Assembly: GCA_014155875.1 (NCBI GenBank)
Contig: JACEFZ010018318.1
Coordinates: forward strand, 248,001-312,000
Source of the DNA: Cepaea nemoralis
Lineage: Eukaryota; Mollusca; Gastropoda; Stylommatophora; Helicidae
DNA length: 64,000 nt
Direction: 5' to 3'
The notes under the pieces were generated by a model that was not told the DNA's origin, ran no database searches, and saw only the letters and a list, made by a program, of their open reading frames with translations. Shown in pieces: positions 32,270-47,500 of this stretch. The translations under genes and the position numbers were made by a program. Position 1 is the first letter of the stretch. Each line of letters opens with the position of its first letter.

Positions 32270-32404
32270 GATTGGATGGGTCTAATGGGGCACGAGGATT
32301 ACCTGGAATTAAAGGACTTCCTGGTTTATCAGGTCTAGGAGGACCAATGGGTCCTAAAGGTGAAAGAGGCTTTGAAGGCAGGCCAGGAGATCGTGGCCCA
32401 CCAG
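32270..32404 (+). CDS. Collagen IV-like alpha chain, exon 7 of window
   Basis: A 135-nt exon of 15 uninterrupted Gly-X-Y triplets ([18 protein letters not shown] ... GDRGPP). The acceptor is GTCTTTATAG (ends 32269) and the donor GTTAGT (32405). It starts GA and ends G, phase 1 on both sides. It lies immediately after the antisense LINE C copy, and the next recognisable exon is 22 kb downstream, across the 48-bp array. Confidence 0.92.
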
Positions 32405-32545
32405 GTTAGTTGTTTTTGGATTCATTCCACCTTCTTTCCACTGGGTGAAAACTTTTTTAAAAACTAATGCTTTTCCATGTTTTGTGAATGACAGTTTAGA
32501 CATTAAAATTGTAGCAAATTACAGATCTCGACAATTCTCACAAAG

Positions 32546-35500
32546 TCATGTTAGATGGTGACTCTCACAATGCACAGAATAGATGCACAGTGTATAGGTT
32601 AGTGGGTGACTCTCACACTGCACAGAATAGATGCACAGTGTATAGGTTAGTGGGTGTAGCTAACACGGCACAGAATAGATGCACAGTGTATAGGTTAGTG
32701 GGTGTAGCTCACACTGCACAGAATAGATGCACAGTGTATAGGTTAGTTGGTGTAGCTCACACGGCACAGAATAGATGCACAGTGTATAGGATAGTGGGTG
32801 ACTCTCACACTGCAAAGAATAGATGCACAGTGTATAGGTTAGTGGGTGTCTCTCACACTGCACAGAATAGATGCACAGTGTATAGGTTAGTGGGTGTAGC
32901 TCACACTGCACAGAATAGATGCACAGTGTATAGGTTAGTGGGTGACTCTCACACTGCACAGAATAGATGTGCAGTGTATAGGTTAGTGGGTGTAGCTCAC
33001 ACTGCACAGAATAGATGCACAGTGTATAAGTTAGTGGGTGTCTCTCACACTGCACAGAATAGATGCACAGTGTATAGGTTAGTGGGTGTCTCTCACACTG
33101 CACAGAATAGATGCAAAGTGTATAGGTTAGTGAGTAACTCTCACAATGCACAGAATAGATGCACAGTGTATAGGTTAGTTGGTGTAGCTCACACTGCACA
33201 GAATAGATGCACAGTGTATAGGTTAGTGGGTGTAGCTCACACTGCACAGAATAGATGCACAGTGTATAGGTTAGTGGGTGTCTCTCACACTGCACAGAAT
33301 AGATGCACAGTGTATAGGTTAGTGGGTGACTCTCACACTACACAGAATAGATGCACAGTGTATAGGTTAGTGGGTGTAGCTCACACCTCACAGAATAGAT
33401 GCGCAGTGTATAGGTTAGTGGGTGACTCTCACACTGCACAGAATAGATGCACAGTGTATAGGTTAGTGAGTGACTCTCACACTGCACAGAATAGATGCAC
33501 AGTGTATAGGTTAGTGGGTGACTCTCACACTGCACAGAATAGATGCACAGTGTATAGGTTAGTGAGTGACTCTCACACTGCACAGAATAGATGCACAGTG
33601 TATAGGTTAGTGAGTGTAGCTCACACTGCACAGAATAGATGCACAGTGTATAGGTTAGTGGGTGACTCTCACACTGCACAGAATAGATGCACTGTTTCAT
33701 GTTAGTGGGTGTAGCTCACACTGCACAGAATAGATGCACAGTGTATAGGTTAGTGAGTGTAGCTCACACTGCACAGAATAGATGCACAGTGTATAGGTTA
33801 GTGGGTGTCTCTCACACTGCACAGAATAGATGCACAGTGTATAGGTTAGTTGGTGTAGCTCACACTGCACAGAATAGATGCACAGTGTATAGGTTAGTGG
33901 GTGACTCTCACACTGCACAGAATAGATGCACAGTGTATAGGTTAGTGGGTGTAGCTCACACTGCACAGAATAGATGCACAGTGTATAGGTTAGTGGGTGT
34001 AGCTCACACTGCACAGAATAGATGCACAGTGTATAGGTTAGTTGGTGTAGCTCACACTGCACAGAATAGATGCACAGTGTATAGGGTAGTGGGGACTCTC
34101 ACACTGCACAGAATAGATGCACAGTGTATAGGTTAGTTGGTGTATCTCACACTGCACAGAATAGATGCACAGTGTATAGGTTAGTTGGGTGTAATCTCAC
34201 ACTGACACAGAATAGATGCACAGTGTATAGGTTAGTGGGTGTATCTCACACTGCACAGAATAGATGCACAGTGTATAGGTTAGTGGGTGACTCTCACACT
34301 GCACAGAATAGATGCACAGTGTATAGGTTAGTGGGTGTACTCTCACACTGCACAGAATAGATGCACAGTGTATAGGTTAGTGGGTGTACTCTCACACTGC
34401 ACAGAATAGATGCACAGTGTATAGGTTAGTGGGTGACTCTCACACTGCACAGAATAGATGCACAGTGTATAGGTTAGTGGGTGTACTCTCACACTGCACA
34501 GAATAGATGCACAGTGTATAGGTTAGTGGGTGACTCTCACACTGCACAGAATAGATACACAGTGTATAGGTTAGTGGGTGACTCTCACACTGCACAGAAT
34601 AGATGCACAGTGTATAGGTTAGTGGGTGACTCTCACACTGCACAGAATAGATGCACAGTGTATAGGTTAGTGGGTGACTCTCACACTGCACAGAATAGAT
34701 GCACAGTGTATAGGTTAGTGGGTGACTCTCACACTGCACAGAATAGATGCACAGTGTATAGGTTAGTGGGTGACTCTCACACTGCACAGAATAGATGCAC
34801 AGTGTATAGGTTAGTGGGTGTAGCTCACACTGCACAGAATAGATGCACAGTGTATAGGTTAGTGGGTGTACGCTCACACTGCACAGAATAGATGCACAGT
34901 GTATAGGTTAGTGGGTGTACTCTCACACTGCACAGAATAGATGCACAGTGTATAGGTTAGTGGGTGACTCTCACACTGCACAGAATAGATGCACAGTGTA
35001 TAGGTTAGTGGGTGTAGCTCACACTGCACAGAATAGATGCACAGTGTATAGGTTAGTGGGTGTACGCTCACACTGCACAGAATAGATGCACAGTGTATAG
35101 GTTAGTGGGTGTACTCTCACACTGCACAGAATAGATGCACAGTGTATAGGTTAGTGGGTGTAGCTCACACTGCACAGAATAGATGCACAGTGTATAGGGT
35201 TAGTGGGTGTAGCTCACACTGCACAGATAGATGCACAGTGTATAGGTTAGTGGGTGACTCTCACACTGCACAGAATAGATGCACAGTGTATAGGTTAGTG
35301 GGTGACTCTCACACTGCACAGAATAGATGCACAGTGTATAGGTTAGTGGGTGTACGCTCACCACTGCACAGAATAGATGCACAGTGTATAGGTTAGTGGG
35401 TGACTCTCACACTGCACAGAATAGATGCACAGTGTATAGGTTAGTGGGTGTAGCTCACACTGCACAGAATAGATGCACAGTGTATAGGTTAGTGGGTGTA

Positions 35501-38500
35501 GCTCACACTGCACAGAATAGATGCACAGTGTATAGGTTAGTGGGTGTATCTCACACTGCACAGAATAGATGCACAGTGTATAGGTTAGTGGGTGTAGCTC
35601 ACACTGCACAGAATAGATGCACAGTGTATAGGTTAGTGGGTGTCTCTCACACTGCACAGAATAGATGCACAGTGTATAGGTTAGTGGTGTATCTCACACT
35701 GCACAGAATAGATGCACAGTGTATAGGTTAGTGGGTGTACTCTCACACTGCACAGAATAGATGCACAGTGTATAGGTTAGTGGGTGACTCTCACACTGCA
35801 CAGAATAGATGCACAGTGTATAGGTTAGTGGGTGACTCTCACACTGCACAGAATAGATGCACAGTGTATAGGTTAGTGGGTGACTCTCACACTGCACAGA
35901 ATAGATGCACAGTGTATAGGTTAGTGGGTGTCTCTCACACTGCACAGAATAGATGCACAGTGTATAGGTTAGTGGGTGTAGCTCACACTGCACAGAATAG
36001 ATGCACAGTGTATAGGTTAGTGGGTGACTCTCACACTGCACAGAATAGATGCACAGTGTATAGGTTAGTGGGTGACTCTCACACTGCACAGAATAGATGC
36101 ACAGTGTATAGGTTAGTGGGTGTAGCTCACACTGCACAGAATAGATGCACAGTGTATAGGTTAGTGGGTGACTCTCACACTGCACAGAATAGATGCACAG
36201 TGTATAGGTTAGTGGGTGTAGCTCACACTGCACAGAATAGATGCACAGTGTATAGGTTAGTGGGTGTAGCTCACACTGCACAGAATAGATGCACAGTGTA
36301 TAGGTTAGTGGGTGACTCTCACACTGCACAGAATAGATGCACAGTGTATAGGTTAGTGGTGTACTCTCACACTGCACAGAATAGATGCACAGTGTATAGG
36401 TTAGTGGGTGTAGCTCACACTGCACAGAATAGATGCACAGTGTATAGGTTAGTGGGTGACTCTCACACTGCACAGAATAGATGCACAGTGTATAGGTTAG
36501 TGGGTGACTCTCACACTGCACAGAATAGATGCACAGTGTATAGGTTAGTGGGTGTAGCCTCACACTGCACAGAATAGATGCACAGTGTATAGGTTAGTGG
36601 TGACTCTCACACTGCACAGAATAGATGCCACAGTGGTATAGGTTAGTGGTGTAGCTCACACTGCACAGAATAGATGCACAGTGTGTAGGTTAGTGGGTGT
36701 AGCTCACACTGCACAGAATAGATGCACAGTGTGTAGGTTAGTGGGTGTCTCTCACACTGCACAGAATAGATGCACAGTGTATAGGTTAGTGGTAGCTCTC
36801 ACACTGCACAGAATAGATGCACGTGTATAGGTTAGTAGGTTCTCACACTGCCCAGAATAATGCACAGTGTATAGGTTAGTGGGTGTAGCTCACACTGCAC
36901 AGAATAGATGCACAGTGTATAGGTTAGTGGGTGACTCTCACACTGCACAGAATAGATGCACAGTGTATAGGTTAGTGGGTGTAGCTCACACTGCACAGAA
37001 TAGATGCACAGTGTATAGGTTAGTGGGTGTAGCTCACACTGGCACAGAATAGATGCACAGTGTATAGGTTAGTGGGTGTCGCTCACACTGCACAGAATAG
37101 ATGCACAGTGTATATGGTTAGTGGGTGACTCTCACACTGCACAGAATAGATGCACAGTGTATAGGTTAGTGGGTGTACTCTCACACTGCACAGAATAGAT
37201 GCATACAGTGTATAGGTTAGTGGGTGACTCTCACACTGCACAGAATAGATGCACAGTGTATAGGTTAGTGGGTGTAGCTCTCACACTGCACAGAATAGAT
37301 GCACAGTGTATAGGTTAGTGGGTGCTAGCTCACACTGCACAGAATAGATGCACAGTGTATAGGTTAGTGGTGACTCTCACACTGCACAGAATAGATTGCA
37401 CAGTGTATAGGTTAGTGGGTGTAAGCTCACCTGCACAGAATAGACGCACAGTGTATAGGTTACTGGGTGACTCTCACACTGCACAGAATAGATGCACAGT
37501 GTATAGGTTAGTGCGGTGTAGCTCACACTGCACAGAATAGATGCACAGTGTATAGGTTAGTGGGTGACTCTCACACTGCACAGAATAGATGAACAGTGTA
37601 TAGGTTAGGGTGTCTATCACCTGACACAGAATAGAGCACAGTGTATAGGTTAGTGGGTGAACTCTCACACTGCACAGAATAGATGCACAGTTGTATAGGT
37701 TAGTGGGTGCTACGCCTCACACTGCACAGAATAGATGCACAGTGTATAGGTTAGTGGGTTGTAGCTCACACTGCACAGAATAGATGCACAGTGTATAGGT
37801 TAGTGGGTGTACTCACACTGCACAGAATAGATGCACAGTGTATAGGTTAGTCGGGTGTACTCTCACACTGCACAGAATAGATGCACAGTGTATAGGTTAG
37901 TGGGTGTACTCTCACACTGCACAGAATAGATGCACAGTGTATAGGTTAGTGGGTGTACTCTCACACTGCCACAGAATAGATGCACAGTGTATAGGTTAGT
38001 GGGTGACTCTCACACTGCACAGAATAGATGCACAGTGTATAGGTTAGTGGGTGACTCTCACACTGCACAAGAATAGATGCACAGTGTATAGGTTAGTGGG
38101 TGTAGCTCACACTGCACAGAATAGATGCACAGTGTATAGGGTAGTGGGTGACTCTCACACTGCCACAGAATAGATGCACAGTGTATAGGTTAGTGGGTGT
38201 AGCTCACACTGCCACAGAATAGATGCACAGTGTATAGGTTAGTGGGTGTAGCTCTCACACTGCACAGAATAGATGCCACAGTGTATAGGTTAGTTGGTGT
38301 ACTCTCACCACGGCACAGAATAGATGCACAGTGTATAGGTTAGTGGTTGTAGCTCACACTGCACAGAATAGATGCACAGTGTATAGGTTAGTGGGTGTCT
38401 CTCACACTGCACAGAATAGATGCAAGTTAGGTTAGTGGGTGTCTCTCACTGCCAGAATAGATGCACAGTGTATAGGTTTGGGTGACTCACACTGACAGAA

Positions 38501-41500
38501 TAGATGCACAGATAAGGTTAGTGGTATCACACTGCAGAATAATGCACAGTGATAGGTTAGTGGGTGATCACGCACAGAATAATGATAGATAGTGTGGGTG
38601 TGCTCACTGCCAGAAATGCAGTTAGGTTAGTGGGTGTACCCACTGCACAGAAATGCAGGAAGGTTAGTGTGGGTCTAAGCACAGAATAGATCACAGTGTA
38701 TAGGTTAGTGGTGCTCACACGCACAGAATAGATCATTAGGTTGTGTGGTCTCACACGCACAGAATAGATCATGTAAGTTAGTGGGTGATCTCACACGCAC
38801 AGAATAGATCAGGATAGGTTGTGGGTGCTCTCACACGCACAGAATAGAGCACATTAGGTTAGTTGGTTGTACTCAACATGCAAGAATAGAGCACAGTGTA
38901 TAGGTTAGTGGGTGATCACACTGTAGCTCACACTGCACAGAATAGATGCACAGTGTATAGGTTAGTGGGTTGTAGCTCACACCTGCACAGAATAGATGCA
39001 CAGTGTATAGGTTAGTTGGGGACTCTCACACTGCACAGAATAGATGCACAGTGTATAGGTTTAGTCGGGTGACTCTCACACTGCACAGAATAGATGCACA
39101 GTGTATAGGTTAGTGGGTGTAGCTCACACTGCACAGAATAGATGCACAGTGTATAGGTTAAGTGGGTGACTCTCACACTGCACAGAATAGATGCACAGTG
39201 TATAGGTTAGTGGTGTAGCTCCACACTGCACAGAATAGATGCACAGTGTATAGGTTAGTGGGTGTAGCTCACACTGCACAGAATAGATGCACAGTGTATA
39301 GGTTAGTGGGTGACTCTCACACTGCACAGAATAGATGCACAGTGTATAGGTTAGTGGTGTAGCTCTACACTGCACAGAATAGATGCACAGTGGTATAGGT
39401 TAGTGGGTGCTCACACACAGAATAGATGCAAGTGTGTAGGTGGGTGCTCACACTGCACAGAATAGATGCACAGTGTAGGTTAGTGGGTGCTCTCACACTG
39501 CACAGAATAGATGCACAGTGATAGGTTTGGGTGTCTCACACTGCACAGAACACAGTGTATAGGTTAGTGGGTGACTCTCACACTGCACAGAATAGATGCA
39601 CAGTGTATAGGTTAGTGGGTGAGCTCACACTGCACAGAATAGATGCACAGTGTATAGGTTAGTGGGTTACTCACACTGCACAGAATAGATGCACAGTGTA
39701 TAGGTTAGTGGGTGTAGCTCACCTGCACAGAATAGATGCACAGTGTATAGGTTATGGTGTAGCTCACACTGCAAGAATAGATGCACAGTGTATAGGTTAG
39801 TGGTGTAGCTCACACTGCACAGAATAGATGCACAGTGTATAGGTTAGTGGGTGACTCTCACACTGCACAGAATAGATGCACAGTGTATAGGTTTCGTGGG
39901 TGTAGCTCACACTGCACAGAATAGATGCACAGTGTATAGGTTAGTGGGTGCTACTCATCACTGCACAGAATAGATGCACAGTGTATAGTGTTAGTGCGGT
40001 GTAGCTCACACTGCACAGAATAGATGCACAGTGTATAGGTTAGTGGGTTGTTAGCTCACACTGCACAGAATAGCTGCACAGTGTATAGGTTCAGGGGGTG
40101 TACTCTCACACTGCACAGAATAGATGCACAGTTGTATAGGTTAGTTGGTGTATCTCCACACTGCACATGAATAGAATGCCACAGTGTATAGGTTAGCGGG
40201 GTGTAGCTCACAACTGCACAGAATAGATGCACAGTGTATAGGTTATTGGGTGACTCTCACACTGCACAGAATAGATGCACAGTGTATAGGTTAGTGGGTG
40301 TATGCTCACTCTGCACAGAATCGATGCACAGTGTATAGTTAGTGGGTGTAGCTCATCACTGCACAGAATAGATGCACAGTGTATAGGTTAGTGGGTGATC
40401 TCACACTGCACAGAATAGATGCACAGTGTATAGGTTAGTGGGTGTAGCTCACACTGCACAGAATAGATGCACAGTGTATAGGTTAGTGGATGTACTCTCA
40501 CACTGCACAGAATAGATGCACAGTGTATAGTGTTAGTGGTTGACTCTCACACTGCACAGAATAGATGCACAGTGTATAGGTTAAGGGGGGTGACTCTCAC
40601 ACTGCACAGAATAGATGCACAGTGTAGGTTAGTGGGTGTAGCTCACACTGCACAGAATAGATGCACAGTGTATAGGTTAGTGGGTGACTCTCACACTGCA
40701 CAGAATAGATGCACAGTGTATAGGTTAGTGGGTGTACGCTCACACTGCCACAGAATAGATGCACAGCTGTATATGTTAGTGGGTGTAGCTCACACTGCAC
40801 AGAATAGATGCACAGTGTATAGGTTAGTGGGTGTACTCTCACACTGCACAGAATAGATGCACAGTGTATAGGTAGTGGGTGTAGCTCACACTGCACAGAA
40901 TAGATGCACAGTGTATAGGTTAGTGGGTGTAGCTCTCACACTGCACAGAATAGATGCACAGTGTATAGGTAGTGGGTGATCTCACACTGCACAGAATAGA
41001 TGCACAGTGTATAGGTTAGTGAGTGTACTCTCACACTGCACAGAATAGATGCACAGTGTATAGGTTAGTGGGTGTAGCTCACACTGCACAGAATAGATGC
41101 ACAGGGTATAGGTTAGTGGGTGATACTCACACTGCACAGAATAGATGCACAGTGTATAGGTTAGTGGTTGTACTCTCACACTGCACAGAATAGATGCACA
41201 GGTGTATAGGTTAGTGGGTGTCTCTCACACTGCACAGAATAGATGCACAGTGTATAGTTAGTGGGTGTACTCTCACACTGCACAGAATAGATGCACAGTG
41301 GTATAGGTTAGTGGGTGTAGCTCACACTGCACAGAATAGATGCACAGTGTATAGGTTAGTGGGTGACTCTCACACTGCACAGAATAGATGCACAGTGTAT
41401 AGGTTAGTGGGGTGACTCTCACACTGCACAGAATAGATGCACAGTGTATAGGTTAGTGGGTGTACTCTCACACTGCACAGAATAGATGCACAGTGTATAG

Positions 41501-44500
41501 GTTAGTGGGTGACTCTCACACTGCACAGAATAGATGCCACAGTGTATAGGTTAGTGGGTGTCTCTCACACTGCACAGAATAGATGCACAGTGTATAGGTT
41601 AGTGGGTGACTCTCACACTGCACAGAATAGATGCACAGTGTATAGGTTAGTGGGTGACTCTCACACTGCACAGAATAGATGCACAGTGTATAGGTTAGTG
41701 GGTGTACTCTCACACTGCACAGAATAGATGCACAGTGTATAGGTTAGTGGGTGACTCTCACACTGCACAGAATAGATGCACAGTGTATAGGTTAGTGGGT
41801 GTAGCTCACACTGCACAGAATAGATGCACAGGTATAGGTTAGTGGTGTACTCTCACACTGCACAGAATAGATGCACAGTGTATAGGTTAGTGGGTGTCTC
41901 TCACACTGCACAGAATAGATGCACAGTGTATAGGTTAGTGGGTGACTCTCACACTGCACAGAATAGATGCACAGTGTATAGGTTAGTGGGTGACTCTCAC
42001 ACTGCACAGAAATAGATGCACAGTGTATAGGTTAGGGGTGTACGCTCACACTGCACAGAATAGATGCACAGTGTATAGGTTAGTGGGTGACTCTCACACT
42101 GCACAGAATAGATGCACAGTGTATAGGTTAGTGGGTGACTCCACACTGCACAGAATAGATGCACAGTGTATAAGGTTAGTGGGTGTAGTCTCACACTGCA
42201 CAGAATAGATGCACAGTGTATAGGTTAGTGGGTGACTCTCACACTGCACAGAATAGATGCACAGTGTATATGTTTAGTGGGTTGTAGCTCACACTGCACA
42301 GAATAGATGCACAGTGTATAGGTTAGTGGGTGTATCTCACACTGCACAGAAATAGATGCACAGTGTATAGGTTAGTGGGTGACTCTCACACTGCACAGAA
42401 TAGATGCACAGTGTATAGGTTAGTGGGTTGTACTCTCACACTGCACAGAATAGATTGCACAGTGTATAGTTATGGTGTGTACTCTCACACTGCACAGATA
42501 GTGCACGTGTATAGTGTGGGTGCTCTCACACTGCCACAGAATAGATGCACCAGTGTATAGGTTAGTGGGTGATTCACACTGCACAGAATAGATGCACAGT
42601 GTATAGGTAGTGGGTGATTCACACTGCACAGAATAGATGCACAGTGTATAGAATGATTCACACTGCACAGAATAGTGCAAGTGTATAGGTTAGTGGGTAG
42701 CTCACACTGCACAGAATAGTGCACAGTGTATAGTTAGTGGGTGAGCTCACACTGAAGAATAGTGCACAGTGTATAGGTTATGGGTGATCACATGAAGATA
42801 GTGAAGTTAAGGTAGATGATCACATGAAGATAGTGAGTGTATAGGTTAGGTAGTCACAGCAGAATAGATGAGGTTAGGTTTGCCAGATGACACAGAATAG
42901 TGTGGTGGTTATGGGGATTCACGAAAATGCGTGTTGATGGGGATACCAGAATATGGTTATAGGTTGGGGGACTCACAGAAGATAGTGAAGGTTATGGGTA
43001 ATGAGAATGCACAGATAGATGCACAGTGTATAGGTTAGTGGGTGCTCTCACACTGCACAGAATAGATGCACAGTGTATAGGTTAGTGGGTGTAGCTCACA
43101 CTGCACAGAATAGATGCACAGTTGTATAGGTTAGTGGGTGTACTCTCACACTGCACAGAATAGATGCACAGTGTATAGGTTAGTGGGTGTCTCTCACACT
43201 GCACAGAATAGATGCACAGTGTATAGGTTAGTGGGTGTATCTCACACTGCACAGAATAGATGCACAGTGTATAGGTTAGTGGGTGTCTCTCACACTGCAC
43301 AGAATAGATGCACAGTGTATAGGTTAGTGGGTGACTCTCACACTGCACAGAATAGATGCACAGTGTATAGGTTAGTGGGTGTAGCTCACACTGCACAGAA
43401 TAGATGCACAGTGTATAGGTTAGTGGGTGACTCTCACACTGCACAGAATAGATGCACAGTGTATAGGTTAGTGGGTGTCTCTCACACTGCACAGAATAGA
43501 TGCACAGTGTATAGGTTAGTGGGTGTCGCTCACACTGCACAGAATAGATGCACAGTGTATAGGTTAGTGGTGTACCTCTCACACTGCACAGAATAGATGC
43601 ACAGTGTATAGGTTTAGTGGGTGACTCTCACACTGCACAGAATAGATGCACAGTGTATAGGTTAGTGGGTGTACTCTCACACTGCACAGAATAGATGCCA
43701 GTGTATAGGTTAGTGGGTGACTCTCACACTGCACAGAATAGAGCACAGTGTATAGGTTAGTGGGTGTGACTCTCACACTGCACAGAATAGATTGCACAGT
43801 GTATAGGTTAGTGGGTGACTCTCACACTGCACAGAATAGATGCACAGTGTATAGGTTAGTGGGGTGACCTCTCCACACTGCACAGATAGATGCACAGTGT
43901 ATAGGTTAGTGGGTGACTCTCACACTGCACAAATAGAGCACAGTGTATAGGTTAGTGGGTGACTCTCACACTGCACAGAATAGATGCACAGTGTATAGGT
44001 TAGTGGGTGACTCTCACACTGCACAGAATAGATGCACAGTGTATAGGTTAGTGGGTGTAGCTCACACTGCCAGAATAGATGCACAGTGTATAGGTTAGTG
44101 GGTGTACTCTCACACTGCACAGAATAGATGCACAGTGTATAGGTTAGTGGGTGACCTCACACTGCACAGAATAGATCACAGTGTATAGGTTAGTGGTGAT
44201 CTCACACTGCACAGAATAGATGCACAGTGTATAGGTTAGTGGTGACTCACACTGCACAGAATAGATGCACAGTGTATAGGTTAGGGGACCACTGCACAGA
44301 AAGATGATGATAGGTATGGGTTCTCACACTGCACAGAATAGATGCACAGTGTATAGGTTAGTGGGTGTAGCTCACACTGCACAGATAGATGCACAGTGTA
44401 TAGGTTAGTGGGTGACTCTCACACTGCACATGCACGAATAGATGCACAGTGTAGGTTAGTGGGTGCTCACACTGCACAGAATAGTGAAGGTTAGGTTGTG

Positions 44501-47500
44501 CTCACACTCACACGCAAGATAGATGCACAGTGTATGGTTAGTGGGTGTATCCACACTGCACAGAATAGATGCACAGTGTTAGTAGTGGGTAACTCACACT
44601 GCACAGAATAGATGCACAGTGTATAGGTTAGTGGGTTCTCACACTGCACAGAATAGATGCACAGTGTAAGGTTGGGTGTCTAACTCACACTGCACAGAAT
44701 AGATGCACAGTGTATGTAGTGGGTGAATAATCACACTGCACAGAATAGATGCACAGTGTTAATGGTTAGTGCACATGAAGATAGTGCAGTTCAATCACGA
44801 ATGATGCCACATGATAGAATGTGCACAGTGTATAGGTTAGTGGGTGATCTCACACTGCACAGAATAGTGGATGTATAGGAATGGGTGAGCTCACACTGCA
44901 CAGAATAGATGCACAGTGTATAGGTTAGGGTGCACACTGCACAGAATAGATGCACAGTGTATAGGTTAGTGGGTGACTCAATAAGGTATGGTGCACATGC
45001 AAGAATAGATGCCACATGACAGAGTGATGCACAGTGTATAGGTTAGTGGGTGACTCACACTGCACAGAATAGATGCAGTGTTAGTGGGGAACTCACACTG
45101 CACAGAATAGATGCACAGTGTATAGTTAGTGGTGATCACAGATAGATAGATGCACATGATAAGTGGGTGATCCATGACAGAATAGTCAGTGTTAGTAGTG
45201 GTGATCACACTGAAGATAGTGCACATGATAGTATCATGCACAGAATAGATGCACATGAAGGTTAGTGGGTGTTCAATGCAGATAATGCACAGTGAAGTTA
45301 TGGGTATTACCTCACAAATGCACAGTGTATAGGTTATGGGTGTGTACCTCACAGAAAGATAGTGAAGGTTAGTGGGTGTTACCTCACAGAAAGATGACAG
45401 TTATAGTGGGTGTCCTCACACTGCACAGAATAGATGCACAGTGTATAGGTTAGTGGGTGACCTCACACTGCACAGAATAGATGCACAGTGTATAGGTTAG
45501 TGGGTGATCTCACACTGCACAGAATAGATCACAGTGTATAGGTTAGGGGTGTCTCACACTGCACAGAATAGATGCACAGTGTATAGGTTAGTGGGTGCTC
45601 TCACACTGCACAGAATAGATGCACAGTGTATAGGTTAGTGGTGTAGTCTCACACTGCACAGAATAGATGCCAGTGTATAGGTTAGTGGTGTCTCTCACAC
45701 TGCACAGAATAGATGCACAGTGTATAGGTTAGTGTGGTGTAGCTCACCTGCACAGAATAGATGCACAGTGTATAGGTTAGTGGGTGCCTCTCACACGGCA
45801 CAGAATAGATGCCAGTGTATAGGTTAGTGGGTGTCTCTCACACTGCACAGAATAGATGCACAGGTGTATAGGTTAGTGGGATGTAGCTCACACTGCACAG
45901 AATAGATGCACAGTGTAGTCAGGTTAGTGGGTGGTAGCTCACACTGCACAGAATAGATGCGCAGTGTATAGGTTAGTGGGTGTCTCTCACACATGCACAG
46001 AATAGATGCACAGTGTATAGGTTAGTGGGTGTCTCCACACTGCACAGAATAGATGCACAGTGTATAGGTTAGTGGGTGTCTCTCACACTGCACAGAATAG
46101 ATGCACAGTGTATAGGTTAGTGGGTGACTCTCACACTGCACAGAATAGATGCACAGTGTATAGGTTAGTGGGTGACTCTCACACTGCACAGAATAGATGT
46201 GCAGTGTATAGGTTAGTGGGTGTCTCTCACACTGCACAGAATAGATGCACAGTGTATAGGTTAGTGGGTGTCTCTCACACTGCACAGAATAGATGCACAG
46301 TGTATAGGTTAGTGGGTGACTCTCACACTGCACAGAATAGATGCGCAGTGTATAGGTTAGTGGGTGTCTCTCACACTGCACAGAATAGATGCACAGTGTA
46401 TAGGTTAGTGGGTGTAGCTCACACTGCACAGAATAGATGCACAGTGTATAGGTTAGTGGGTGTAGCTCACACCTCACAGAATAGATGCACAGTGTATAGG
46501 TTAGTGGATGTAGCTCACACGGCACAGAATAGATGCACAGTGTATAGGTTAGTGGGTGACTCTCACACTGCACAGAATAGATGCACAGTGTATAGGTTAG
46601 TGGGTGTAGCTCACACTGCACAGAATAGGTGCACAGTGTGTAGGTTAGTGGGTGTAGCTCACACTGCACAGAATAGATGCACAGTGTATAGGTTAGTGGG
46701 TGACTCTCACACTGCACAGAATAGATGCACAGTGTATAGGTTAGTGGGTGTAGCTCACACTTCACAGAATAGGTACACAGTGTATAGGTTAGTGAGTGTA
46801 GCTCACACTGCACAGAATAGGTGCACAGTGTATAGGTTAGTGGGTGTAGCTCACACTGCACAGAATAGGTGCACAGTGTATAGGTTAGTGGGTGACTCTC
46901 ACACTGCACAGAATAGATGCACAGTGTATAGGTTAGTGGGTGTAGCTCACACCTCACAGAATAGATGCACTGTGTCATGTTAGTGGGTGTAGCTCACACT
47001 GCACAGAATAGGTGCACAGTGTATAGGTTAGTGGGTGTAGCTCACACCTCACAGAATAGATGCACTGTGTCATGTTAGTGGGTGTAGCTCACACGGCACA
47101 GAATAGATGCACAGTGTATAGGTTAGTGGGTGTCTCTCACACTGCACAGAATAGATGCACAGTGTATAGTTTAGTGGATGTAGCTCACACTGCACAGAAT
47201 AGATGCACTGTGTCATGTTAGTGGGTGTAGCTCACACTGCACAGAATAGATGCACAGTGTATAGGTTAGTGGGTGTCTCTCACACTGCACAGAATAGATG
47301 CACAGTGTATAGGTTAGTGGGTGTCTCTCACACTGCACAGAATAGATGCACAGTGTATAGGTTAGTGGGTGTCTCTCACACTGCACAGAATAGATGCACA
47401 GTGTATAGGTTAGTGGGTGACTCTCACACTGCACAGAATAGATGCACAGTGTATAGGTTAGTGGGTGACTCTCACACTGCACAGAATAGATGTGCAGTGT

